Positions 36,532 through 45,965 of a stretch of DNA of 64,000 nucleotides are shown here, in pieces (positions within the stretch are counted from its first letter, which is position 1; the number at the start of each line of letters is the position of its first letter). Position numbers and translations under genes: made by a program. The DNA is from Piscinibacter sp. Its GTDB lineage: Bacteria; Pseudomonadota; Gammaproteobacteria; Burkholderiales; Burkholderiaceae_C. Where the stretch lies: assembly GCA_016706565.1 (NCBI GenBank), contig JADJJI010000008.1, forward strand, positions 84,767 through 148,766. The letters are read 5' to 3'. The notes below the pieces were generated by a model, which had not been told where the DNA came from, made no database searches, and worked only from the letters and a program-made list of their open reading frames with translations.

Positions 36532-36815
36532 GGTCGAAGAAGGACGACGATCGCTACTGATTCGCGGCCGCCTTCACACGGATGCCCCATCAGCCGCGCC
36601 ACGTATGAGAGCTTGCGTGCGCGGAGCAACGACAGTGGAAGGTGTGCGCATCGACATGCTGACAGCGTAGTTCAATGCCCCGTGACCTTGCAAGCGCGGC
36701 GACTCGCTTGTGACTCCCAGTCTTGCCAAACGATTGACGGTTGCTCCAGTTCGTCCTCGGCGTCACACTGCATTCAGTCGTGTCAGAAGTTCTTCTTGGC
36801 TTTGGCCCACCCCCA

Positions 36816-37370
36816 ATGATCACGCGCAGAGAACCGCTGGCGCTCGCTCCCGGCCAGGCGAGAAGTCGCAAGCCGCCGTCGCGCAGACTTGGATCTGTCG
36901 CCGAGGCCGTCGCTGCGACGCCCTTCTCGCAGAACGACGCGGCTGCTTCTGCGTTGCTTGGCGGGACCAGGGTCCTGCGATGCGAGTCGCTTGACCAAGT
37001 CGACGTGCACAACGCCATCGTGCAGGGGCTGCCGACGGCCACGCTTGTTCACCTCAAGAAGTCCTTGATCCATCTGGACATGGTGGATCTGGGTCGCGCG
37101 CTTGGAGTGAGCGAACGAACCCTCAATCGCCACGTCAAGGAGAACACAAAGCGGATCGGCGTAGCCCTTGGAAGCAGGGTCTGGCGCTTTGCTGAGCTAT
37201 TGGCGCGTGCCACGACGGTGTTCGGTGGTCAGGATCAGGCAGAGCGCTGGTTCCTCTCGCACGCGATGGGACTGGACGGCCACCGGCCCATCGACTTGCT
37301 GCAGACGTCTTTGGGTGCGCAGCTGTTGGACGACTTCCTCGGGAGACTCGAGAACGGCGTGTACGCCTGA
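36816..37370 (+). CDS. Xre/MbcA/ParS-type antitoxin (DUF2384 C-terminus)
   Basis: About 184 residues from ATG 36,816; the frame opens at 36,741 and the start is not fixed by a ribosome-binding site. The central region has a homeodomain-like HTH (VDLGRALGVSERTLNRHVKE). The C-terminus AERWFLSHAMGLDGHRPIDLLQTSLGAQLLDDFLGRLENGVYA is the DUF2384 toxin-binding domain. These antitoxins normally precede a RES-domain toxin. No RES gene follows here, so the antitoxin appears orphaned, or its toxin has been lost. Confidence 0.72.
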   Translation: MITRREPLALAPGQARSRKPPSRRLGSVAEAVAATPFSQNDAAASALLGGTRVLRCESLDQVDVHNAIVQGLPTATLVHLKKSLIHLDMVDLGRALGVSERTLNRHVKENTKRIGVALGSRVWRFAELLARATTVFGGQDQAERWFLSHAMGLDGHRPIDLLQTSLGAQLLDDFLGRLENGVYA

Positions 37371-37817
37371 TGACTGCCCTGCCGACGGCGGGTCTGCCGC
37401 GTGATTACGTAGGTCGACGGTGATGAAAGCGCAGGTGCATTTCAACACCGATCTGGGCGGGCACTTCGGCAGCGCCGAAGTCCAGTGCATCTGTAAGCAC
37501 CAGATGACGGATGGCAACAGCTCGTCCAACACGTCCTCGCCGAGCGATTGGAGCGCAGCGTGAACAACTGGAGCGTCAGCAGCTCATCCTGCTGACCCAT
37601 CTAAGGCGGCTTCCCAGCGCTGCCGAAGAAATGTGGAGTGGGCGAACGGTCTCGAACTCGAGTGCGCCATGCGGGCTGTGTACCGCGGAAGTTCCGACCA
37701 AGTGGCTCGACCGGGTTTGCGGAAATACCATCCTGCAAACTGCTGGCGTCTCACTGACTATTGAGCGTGAATATAGCGTAGTTGCACCAGCGGTGGCCAG
37801 TTTCGTACAAGCACGGA
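37371..37817. other. Region without a recognised gene; contains an inverted repeat
   Basis: About 450 bp between the antitoxin and XRE genes. A 46-codon frame at 37,422 lacks homology I recognise. GTTTGC (37,715-37,720) and GCAAAC (37,735-37,740) form an inverted repeat with a 14-base spacer about 80 bp ahead of the XRE gene, a plausible operator. No RES-toxin motif is visible in any frame. Confidence 0.45.
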
Positions 37818-38288
37818 ATGGCCAGCAAACCGCCACCCCAAATCACCTGCGTCGAGAGGTCTCGCTTCCCATCTCCACTTGAAGACGAGAAGCTAGAAGC
37901 CTTGCACGCGAGTTCACCGCATCACGCGGCTGAGGAGGGCAAGTTTGGCGCGCTTGTCTACCAGATGAGGACAGCGCGGGGACTCTCGCAGTCGCAAGCA
38001 GCTTCGCTCGCCGGGATCTCTGCCAGCTACTGGTCAGAACTCGAGAACTCACGCAGAAGGCCGCCGCCGCCATTGACCATTGCGCGCATTGCAGGTGCGC
38101 TCGGTCTCTCGGAACTGCACAAACGTGAATTGATCGCATCGAGCGCCGCGGAAATCGAGCAACTCGATCTACAAGGAGTGTCACGACCAGTTCGTGACCT
38201 CCTCTGCCGCATTCACCTTGCGGCGCCGAACATGTCCGACGACTTCGCGCGAGCCATCACATCAGTTGTTCGGGAGGCCTGCATGTGA
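37818..38288 (+). CDS. XRE-family HTH regulator upstream of tnsA
   Basis: 156 residues. The HTH_3 domain is at ~50-110 (MRTARGLSQSQAASLAGISASYWSELENSRRRPPPPLTIARIAGALGL), followed by a short C-terminal helical part. Tn7-like elements often carry a small XRE-type regulator that limits transposition gene expression. Its position 490 bp before tnsA on the same strand suits this. Confidence 0.8.
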   Translation: MASKPPPQITCVERSRFPSPLEDEKLEALHASSPHHAAEEGKFGALVYQMRTARGLSQSQAASLAGISASYWSELENSRRRPPPPLTIARIAGALGLSELHKRELIASSAAEIEQLDLQGVSRPVRDLLCRIHLAAPNMSDDFARAITSVVREACM

Positions 38289-38778
38289 ACTCCAGACGAC
38301 AGACCCTTGTTCAAGGGCCTGCCCCCCGGAAGCCGAGGCGCTACCTCAGCCGTCGCAAACCAAGAGTAGCAGCCTGCCGCATTCGCGCAAGACAGGCCTC
38401 GCTCGCCAGCGAATCGTCGGGCCGAGATCGCATCGAGATCTGTGCCGCCTTGCTTGCAAGCGCCTGCCGCACCGAACTTGGCACCTGGCCAGCCGTCTTC
38501 GGGCAGCTGCAGACAGCGGTCTTACCCCAGTTCAGCAACCGAGCAGCGACCCGACTCAAGAGGACGTCATCGATTCGACCCACCTCGAAGGGGACACCAA
38601 TGAACACGTCGTAGGCAAACAAGTGCGGCGCCACAAGTACCAATTGTGGCGCCGCGCCGCCCGGGGAATTGCCCAGGACCATCTTCAAGCCAGTCCACTC
38701 TACGGACCCAAGCGGGCGCCGTCAATTCCCCTTTCGCTCAACAGCGAAGCGTGGCTTGCACCACGCGGAAGGGGAACG
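38289..38778. promoter_or_regulatory. tnsABC leader region with strong hairpin at 38,625-38,655
   Basis: No convincing gene in 490 bp. GCGGCGCCACAA (38,625-38,636) and TTGTGGCGCCGC (38,644-38,655) make a perfect 12-bp stem with a 7-base loop, 124 bp ahead of tnsA. It may be a terminator or an RNA control element; there is no T-run. The tns promoter should lie in this region. Confidence 0.5.
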
Positions 38779-39675
38779 ATGCGAACAACAAAACGATTCA
38801 CGCCGAAGGTCCTAGCGCGATTCGAGCGGATGGGGCGCAGCCTAGGCACTCGTGAGCAGTACAGCGGCTGGCACCAAGTCACTCGCGGAGATCCAGCAAG
38901 CAGTGGCCGCAGTCACGTCGTACGTTGGAGAGAGCGGCTTCGGGATCTGCTATCTGATGGAGAGTTCGATCAACAACTCTTCGCGACGATGCTGCCCAAC
39001 TTGGACGACTGTTTGGAGCAGTTCAAACTGGACTGCGACAGCTCGGTGCACCCACTAGCCGCCTACGGAGAGCACGATCCATTCAGTCTCCATCCTGGGA
39101 CAACAGAGCTGGCTCAAGCTCTTGGAATCAAGCCGCCCAAAGTCTACGGTGGAGGAAATGTTGCACCGTGGTCGCTAAGTACAGATCTGGTACTTGTGTT
39201 CAAGCACGAAGGCCGGCCACGAGATGCATTGGCCCTTGCCTTCAAGCCAGCAGACTTCTCCGCACATCAACGAGTAGTCGAGCTACTTCGGCTCGAACGC
39301 GAATACTGGATGCGCAGAGGAGTGCCATGGATGCTCATCACGTCCGGGCAGTCTGATCGAGCGGTGCGAATGACGCTGAGGCGGATTGCAGCCTGGACAC
39401 TCGACGAGGATGCGGCGGCAAACGATCGGGCAACGGCCACACGAATCGCAATCGAACTTCCAGGCCATTCGCTATCAACAGTGTTGTGGCGAATCGCTGA
39501 ATCCGTTGGCTCTCTCAACACGGCACAGCGAGCGCTATGGCAGTCGATCTGGCGTGGTGAGTTGCCCATAGATCTGCGTCGCGACTGGCGCCCTCATCGG
39601 CCGCTTCAGCTGGTGACGCGAAGCCACTTCATGGACTTCAACCCGATAGCTGTCCGGAGGTCGGCATGGATCTGA
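38779..39675 (+). CDS. tnsA: TnsA-type transposon endonuclease
   Basis: 298 residues; ATG 38,779 follows GGAAGGGGAACG. The N-terminal part resembles the restriction-endonuclease-like TnsA fold: a Glu in the DDCLEQF helix-strand region, then STDLVLVF and ALAFKPADF supply the Asp and the x-x-Lys of the D...xK active site. The C-terminal part has LLRLEREYWMRRGVPWMLIT, a TnsA hallmark for the domain that contacts TnsC. It nicks the 5' strands at the transposon ends so that cut-and-paste transposition can occur. It overlaps tnsB by 10 bp. It appears intact. Confidence 0.88.
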   Translation: MRTTKRFTPKVLARFERMGRSLGTREQYSGWHQVTRGDPASSGRSHVVRWRERLRDLLSDGEFDQQLFATMLPNLDDCLEQFKLDCDSSVHPLAAYGEHDPFSLHPGTTELAQALGIKPPKVYGGGNVAPWSLSTDLVLVFKHEGRPRDALALAFKPADFSAHQRVVELLRLEREYWMRRGVPWMLITSGQSDRAVRMTLRRIAAWTLDEDAAANDRATATRIAIELPGHSLSTVLWRIAESVGSLNTAQRALWQSIWRGELPIDLRRDWRPHRPLQLVTRSHFMDFNPIAVRRSAWI

Positions 39676-41085
39676 TCCACAACGCAACCTTTCGGCTGAT
39701 TGGGGAGGATCGTCGCACGAAGGCGCATGCGCCAGGCATCTATCGTGTCGTCGCGGACCTGCCGTCAATCGAGAAGACCGTCGCTGTGCTCATTCATACC
39801 GATGGCGAAAGGCGCCGACGGCACGGCGGAAGACCCAAGAGACTCCCGACGAGTCCTACGAGCAAGAAGCCTCCGCTGCCGCTCGTCGGTGATTTGATAT
39901 GGATGGATCGTGAGGAGCTGTTGTGGTTCAGCAAAGAACGACTGCTGCTGCCAATCGACATTGAACGCGATGCATCGCTCATGCTGACTCCACTTCAAGG
40001 GACGAGCAAGAGCGAGTACGAAAAGCGTTTGGAGGCCATGGCGTGTTTCCTCGATATCAATCGGTTGACCGAGGAGATCGTGGTGCATCGCGGTCTGGGC
40101 GGCCTGGTCCGCGAGGCCATGGCAAGAGCCCAAGTAAGTAGGCCTTACGTCTATAGACAGTGGTCAACACTTTGCCGACTGGGCATTCACGAGAACAGCC
40201 TTCGGCCGCGGCACGATCGAAGCGGGGCGCCGGGAGTCGCCAGACCCTGCGGGCCAGGACTGCGAAAGAAGGCAGGCCGCAAGACCCTGACGCAACGACT
40301 GGCACTGGCATTCGGACACGCGCTGGATCCCGAGCAGCCGGGCATGAGCTCGGAGTGGGCAGCGGCCATCCGCGCTGCAGACAAGCGAATCCCGGAGCCC
40401 AAGCCTTCTTGGAAGAGACGTTGCGACGCGATTGTCTCGAGTGCATTCGTCGGGAGGGCTCGCGACGTAGATGGAAAGATCGAACTGATCAAGCCGGCCC
40501 AGGGAAGCTACCCAAACGACCAGCAGATCAAGCGGGTACTGACGGTCGACAAGACGAGGCTCGAGCGACTCCTCGAACGCACTACCAAAAAGCACTTCGA
40601 GCGCGAGCTGCGAGGGCTAGTCGGGCGAAACTGGCAGGGAGCGTCCGGGCCATGTCACACGTGGGCCATCGATTCAACTATTGGTGACGTCTACCTGCGC
40701 TCGTCGATAGATCGCTCCTGGATTATCGGCAGACCCGTCGTTTACGTGGTCGTGGACATTTGGTCCACCGCGGTTGTCGGTTTCTACGTGTGTCTCACTG
40801 GACCAAGTTGGAAGACCGCAGCAGTGGCGCTGTTCAATGCCGTTGCGGATCCGGCGCTCCTCGGAGCGCTCTGGGGATATCAACCCATCGAGACTCTGCA
40901 CCCGCGACCAACGCTATGTCATACCTTGATAAGTGATCGAGGAGAGATCCTTTCCCAGGCCCATCGTCAAGCCTCGATGAAGCTCTTCCCGGTGACGAGC
41001 TATACCCCGCCGTATCGAGGAGTGATCTTGCCCCCGGAAACCGTCTCCCATGCTGAGTGATGCAATGTCAGCAAGGAGAACGGAA

Positions 41086-41388
41086 ATGACGAAGCCGAAG
41101 GCGGCGCCGAGGGCGCGCTACACGATGGAGTTCAAGCAGGAGGCGGTGCGCCTGGTCGAAGGAGGCCAGAGCATTGCGGCGGTGGGCAGGACGCTGGGCG
41201 TGGTCGATCAGACCTTGTTCAACTGGGTCAAGGCAAAGCGCGAGGGCAAGCTCAGCGGCGCGGACAGCAAGCCTGTGAGTGCCGAGCAAATGGAGATCAC
41301 CCGGCTGCGTGCGGAGCTGGCCCGAGTGACGATGGAGCGCGACATCCTGGGAAAAGCGACGGCGTACTTCGCAAAGGCAGCGAAGTGA
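41086..41388 (+). CDS. IS3-family transposase OrfA (copy 2)
   Basis: 100 residues, the same protein as copy 1 OrfA with the same ribosome-binding site and the GTGA overlap with orfB. Confidence 0.9.
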   Translation: MTKPKAAPRARYTMEFKQEAVRLVEGGQSIAAVGRTLGVVDQTLFNWVKAKREGKLSGADSKPVSAEQMEITRLRAELARVTMERDILGKATAYFAKAAK

Positions 41389-42281
41389 AGTACGCCTTCA
41401 TCCAGCGCCACCGGCGGGGGTGGCCGATCTCGGTGCAGTGCCGGGTGCTGCAGGTCAGCGTGACCGGGTACCACGAGCACTTCATGCGACGCGCCAGCAA
41501 CGCCCAGCGACGCCACCTCAGCGACGATGCGCTGCTGGTGCACATCAAGGCGATCCACGCCGAGACACGCGGTGGCTACGGCTGGCCGCGGACCTGGAAG
41601 GAACTGCTGGCCCGAGGCATCCGGGTGGGCAAGGACCGGGTGCAGAAGCTGATGCAGCTGCACGGCATCCGCGCCAGGGGCAAGCGGCGATTCAAGGTCA
41701 CCACCGACAGCAAGCATGACCTGCCCATCGCAGCGAACCTGCTCAACCAAGCGTTCGCCGTGAGCGAGCCGGACAAGGTCTGGGTGGGCGACATCACCTA
41801 CATCGCCACCGACGAAGGCTGGCTGTTCCTGGCCGTGGTGATCGACCTGTTCAGCCGCCAGGTGGTGGGCTGGTCGCTGCGCCAGGACATGACGCGTGAG
41901 CTGGTCATCGATGCGTTGCGCATGGCCTGGTTCAAGCGCCATCCGGGCAAGGATGCTGGCCTGATCTTCCACAGCGACCGGGGCAGCCAGTACGCCAGCA
42001 AGGACTACCGCGACGTGCTCACCGAGTACGGCATCACTGCCTCGATGAGCCGGCGTGGCAACTGCTGGGACAACGCCTGCAGCGAGACCTTGTTTGGGTC
42101 ACTGAAGGTAGAGCGGCTGCACGGACAGCGCTTCAAGAGCAGACGCCAGGCCAAGGACGAAGTTGTGGCCTGGTTGCTCTGGTACAACCGAACCCGACTG
42201 CACTCGACGCTGGCCTACACCAGCCCGATGCAGTTCGAAGAAGCCTGGCTCGCCAGCCAACCCCGGCAAGCCAGCGCGTAG
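41385..42281 (+). CDS. IS3-family transposase OrfB (copy 2)
   Basis: 298 residues, differing from copy 1 at only a few positions (for example Gly instead of Val at residue 12). DDE motifs intact. Confidence 0.92.
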   Translation: MKYAFIQRHRRGWPISVQCRVLQVSVTGYHEHFMRRASNAQRRHLSDDALLVHIKAIHAETRGGYGWPRTWKELLARGIRVGKDRVQKLMQLHGIRARGKRRFKVTTDSKHDLPIAANLLNQAFAVSEPDKVWVGDITYIATDEGWLFLAVVIDLFSRQVVGWSLRQDMTRELVIDALRMAWFKRHPGKDAGLIFHSDRGSQYASKDYRDVLTEYGITASMSRRGNCWDNACSETLFGSLKVERLHGQRFKSRRQAKDEVVAWLLWYNRTRLHSTLAYTSPMQFEEAWLASQPRQASA

Positions 42282-44191
42282 TCCAGCTATGGGATACGGG
42301 ATCCAGGGGCAAGGTCAGAGACCTGAAGGGTCTCGTGGAGGTTCTTCATCGGATCGAGAAGGACGCACAGTTCTTGTTCATTCCGGGTGCGATGGACTAT
42401 CGCCGTCAGGAGTTGGAACTGCGCAGAGTTGATCCTAACGACTGCGTGATGACGCTTCGGGAGTATGTAGCCTTTCTTCATGAGGTCTTTGCCGAGTACA
42501 ACCTCACAGCGGACCGCCGTCGCCGGGTGGATGCCCACATGGAGGCTGCCGGGGTGTATCCCAGCCCGGGAGGACTCTGGGCCTGGGCCTGGGCCATGGG
42601 CATGGCCGTACGCAGGCACGTAAATCAAAGCGATCTCATCACGACACTGCTTCCTCGGGACATGGGTCGGGTCACGAGAGAGGCCGTGCGGTTTGCGAAG
42701 TGCGATTACAGCTCGGAGACCATTCAAAGGAGGCAGTGGACGACCTTGGCGCGCAACTTCGGAGGCTTGAACGTCCCGGTCTTCCACTATCCAGGTGCCA
42801 TGGCGCGAATCTGGACGCCAGATGAAATGGGAGCCGGCATGTTGGAACTGTCCTTGAGCCCCGAGTCGAAGGTATCTCCGGAGGCTTCATTCGAAGAGTA
42901 TCTGGACAGTTATGCGCATCAGACGATGCGGCAGCCCGACATCAAGCACAGCAACAAGATGCAGGCCGTCGAGTTCCTGAATCGTCGTACGGCGCTGGTC
43001 GAGTTGTCCAAGCGCCTCACGGCCGAGGCACTTTCGCGAGCTTCCGGTCCGGCACCTTCAATGACTGATGCGCGAATCCTGGAAATTGCTTCCTCTACAA
43101 CCGGCCAGACGTCGGAGTCGCGGACACGTGAAGCTCTCCGCGATGAAGCAGCGCTAGCGCATCAGTCAATGCTGGATTCGCTCCTGCAAAGCATGGATCT
43201 GGATCCCAAGATATGACTGATCTGCTTCATGACCCATATGCTGGCTCCATACTGCACGAAGGCCTCGGGCCAGTCCTGACACGCGAGCAGGTGCTTAGGA
43301 GCCTCGTTGAGCTACCTCCCCCGCCGACCCGCCTGAGTGGAGTACCGAGGCACATACGGCTTCATCTCCTGATGCGTTTGCGAGACCTCCACATACCTCA
43401 GCTGGAGGAGTGCCGCCTCTACGATACCGTCGACTTGATGATCCGCACCGGCTACCGCTATCGAGATCCCAATGCCACAGCCACCTTCGCCGCATTGAGC
43501 GGCGAGGCAATGCGCTACAAACGTCCTGGAACCCGCGCCATTGCGGCGGCAGCAGAAGGCGCATCGGGGTGCGGGAAGACTGAGGCAGCGCTGAGATGTT
43601 TTGGACTCTACCCGCGTCAGTGCCTAATGCACGATTCCTTCCCGCGTCTCCTGGGCCCCCACATGCAGGTCGTATGGCTTTCTGCGGACGTGCCGTCGAG
43701 CGGCAAGTCCGAGGACCTTGCGCGGACACTGATGACCACTTGGCTCCGTGATACTGGGAGCGATCGGTTCACTGCTCTGCTGGCAAAGGAGCGCTTCAGC
43801 AATCCGCTTCAGGCATTGGAGGAGTGGCGCCAAGTCGCCCTGGCCCACTCTCTCGGGATCTTGCATCTCGACGAAGTGCAGAACTTCTTCAAGTTGGGCA
43901 CCCTGGAGCAACGTCGAAAACGCAAGTCCGGCGATGGCCCACCGGAACTGAGCATCATCGAGGATCAGTGCCTCAAGTGGGTCCTGACACTACTGAACAC
44001 TTGGGGACTACCGATTCTGTTCACGGGTACGCCGGACGGCATTGGTGCGCTAACGAAGCGCTTGAGTACGATGGAACGCTTCGCCACAGGCGGCTACCAT
44101 GCGTTCGGCGTCTTCGAGACTTGGGACGATCCGGCCTACAAGCAATCGTTTCTGGGTCAACTCGGCCGCTACCAGTATTTGGAGCGCAAGC

Positions 44192-45657
44192 GGGGGTGTC
44201 AGAAATTCTGTGTGTGAGGCGGTTTACTGAATTGGCTGTTGGCTGATTTCTCTACTGTCTTCAGGCCCCTGCCAGGCCGCCGGAGGCGCCCCGGTTGAGC
44301 CCATGTACCAGGTTCAACCCTTCTCACCGGCCTGCGCCATGCGCGACCTGCGTGAACCGCTCTTCGAAGAGTATCGCGAACTGGTTCATCGCCAGCTTCC
44401 ATTCCTTTGCCGCGCGGCTCCAGTCGGCGGTGATGTTGCGCAGAGCCAGCCAGATGAGTTTGCTGGCGGCGTCATCACTGGGGAAGTGCCCGCGGGTCTT
44501 GATGATCTTGCGCAGCCGGCTGTGCACGCCTCGATGGCGTTGGTGGTGTAGACCACGCGACGTACCCGGGGGAAAGGCGAAGAACGGAATCACCCTGTCC
44601 CAGGCCCTGCGCCAGGCTGCCGTGACCGTGGGGTAGCGCAGACCCCAGGCCCCGCGCTCGAAGTCGTTCAGCGCCTGTTCTGCGGCCTCGGCGCTGGCAG
44701 CGGTGTAGACCGGGCGCAGGGCCGCCGCCAGCAGCTTGCGGTCCTTCCAGCTGGCGTAGTCCAGGCTGTTGCGGATCAGGTGCACGATGCAGGTCTGCAG
44801 CGTGGTGGCCGGGAACACCGCGCCGAGTGCTTCGCCGATGCCTTTGAGCCCATCGGTGACGGCGATCAGGATGTCGGCCACGCCCCGGGTCTTCAGGTCG
44901 TTGAAGACCTTCATCCAGAACTTGGCGCCTTCGGTGTTCTCGATCCACAGGCCCAGGATGTCGCGCGTGCCGTCGGGCAGGATGCCCAGCGCCAGGTAGA
45001 TGGCCTTGTTGCGCACGACGGCGTCCTCGCGGATCTTGACCCGTAGTGCGTCGAAGAAGACCACCGGGTACATCGGCTCCAGCGGTCTGGCCTGCCAGGC
45101 GCCAACCTCGGCCAGGACGGCATCAGTGACCGAACTGATGAACTCGGGCGACACCTCGGTGGCGTATTGCTCGGCCAGGAAGCCCTGGATCTCGCGCACG
45201 GTCATGCCGCGCGCGTACATGGCCACGATCTTGTCGTCGAACCCGGTGAAGCGACGTTCATGCTTGGGGATGAGCAGCGGCTCGAAGCTGCCCTCCCGGT
45301 CACGCGGCACCTCGATGCGCAGCGGACCGTCCTCGGTGAGCACCGTCTTGCCGGTGCTGCCATTGCGATGGTTGTCCGCCTCGGCGGGCTTGTCGCCGCC
45401 AGGCGCGTAACCCAGGTGGTGGCTGAGCTCTCCGCCCAGCGCCCGCTCGATCAGCGCCTTCTTGAAGGCCATCGAGACGTCCTGGATCGCCTCGGCGGTC
45501 ATCGGCCCCTGGACGAACTGATCAAGCAGTTCCTTGGGGATCTTCGGCAGCGCGGCCGACTTGGCCGCTATGGCCGCGTTCTTCGCTCTCGTCTTGCTTG
45601 GCATACATGCTCCGTGTCGTCATGCTATGCCTCGCACACAAAATTCCGGACAGGCTC
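44192..45657 (-). mobile_element. IS256-family insertion sequence type b, copy B (1,466 bp)
   Basis: The terminal repeats have the cores GTGTCAGAAATTCTGTGTG (left) and TGTCCGGAATTTTGTGTG (complement of right). A perfect 8-bp duplication GCGCAAGC lies at 44,184-44,191 and 45,658-45,665. Opposite orientation to copy A. Inserted in tnsC. Confidence 0.95.
44324..45604 (-). CDS. IS256-family transposase, copy B (one locally shifted segment)
   Basis: 426 residues, open throughout. Catalytic Asp regions are present (VVFFDALRVKIRED, IAVTDGLKGI). Compared with copy A, two small deletions that together lose three bases shift the frame over ~15 residues: PPGTSRGLHHQRHRGVHSRL replaces PPEVRRVVYTTNAIESVHSRL. 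That segment includes the TTNAIES block with the presumed catalytic Glu, so the protein may be inactive although its frame is intact. Confidence 0.8.
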   Translation of the reverse strand: MPSKTRAKNAAIAAKSAALPKIPKELLDQFVQGPMTAEAIQDVSMAFKKALIERALGGELSHHLGYAPGGDKPAEADNHRNGSTGKTVLTEDGPLRIEVPRDREGSFEPLLIPKHERRFTGFDDKIVAMYARGMTVREIQGFLAEQYATEVSPEFISSVTDAVLAEVGAWQARPLEPMYPVVFFDALRVKIREDAVVRNKAIYLALGILPDGTRDILGLWIENTEGAKFWMKVFNDLKTRGVADILIAVTDGLKGIGEALGAVFPATTLQTCIVHLIRNSLDYASWKDRKLLAAALRPVYTAASAEAAEQALNDFERGAWGLRYPTVTAAWRRAWDRVIPFFAFPPGTSRGLHHQRHRGVHSRLRKIIKTRGHFPSDDAASKLIWLALRNITADWSRAAKEWKLAMNQFAILFEERFTQVAHGAGR

Positions 45658-45965
45658 GCGCAAGCTCGCGATTGACGACGACATTGCCAAGCTCATTCTC
45701 GAACTGTCCGGCGGAATACGCCGAATCATTGTCGCCCTTTGGATCGCAGGTCAGCGTATCGCGTTAGAGCGGGTAACTGACGATTTCCGAGCGACGGATC
45801 TGGTCACGGCGGCAAACACCTTTCTCGCGCCGCTGGCTCCGGCTGTTGCTGCCATTCGGAGCAAGGATCCGATTCGGATGAGCAGATTCGAGGACCTCGT
45901 GTCGAGAGATCCAACCTTTTGGCTACGCTTCTGGAGCAACATGTCAAGCGTCTAGACCGAGCAAG

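Larger units (their letters stand above)
41023..42317 (+). mobile_element. IS3-family insertion sequence, copy 2 (1,295 bp)
   Basis: Same ends as copy 1. The 3-bp duplication GAG flanks it (41,020-41,022 and 42,318-42,320). Inserted in tnsB in the same orientation as the gene. Confidence 0.95.
39666..43216 (+). pseudogene. tnsB: TnsB-type DDE transposase, split by IS3 copy 2
   Basis: Joining 39,666-41,022 to 42,321-43,216 (one GAG removed) gives 750 residues in one frame, near the 702 of Tn7 TnsB. Catalytic residues: Asp in WAIDSTIGDVYL, Asp in TLISDRGEI, and Glu in DLKGLVEVLHR. The IS lies between the second Asp and the Glu, at PPYRG/DLKGLVE. The truncated first part therefore cannot cut DNA. 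TnsB binds the end repeats and joins 3' ends to the target. The stop overlaps the tnsC ATG. Confidence 0.92.
43213..45955 (+). pseudogene. tnsC: TnsC-type AAA+ regulator, split by IS256-type b copy B
   Basis: Joining 43,213-44,191 to 45,666-45,955 gives a 422-residue frame that reads YQYLERKLAIDDDIAKLILE across the junction. Walker A is EGASGCGKTEAALRC; Walker B is LGILHLDEVQNF; a sensor region follows (LPILFTGTPDGIGAL). TnsC links the target selector (TnsD/TniQ) to TnsAB and controls target immunity. The IS removes the last ~95 residues from the reading frame. The 3' remnant ends 10 bp before the convergent tniQ stop. Confidence 0.9.

Noticed and set aside
37422-37562. 46-codon frame after the DUF2384 antitoxin as its toxin
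   Set aside because: Far too short for a RES toxin and without its conserved Arg/Tyr/Ser residues.
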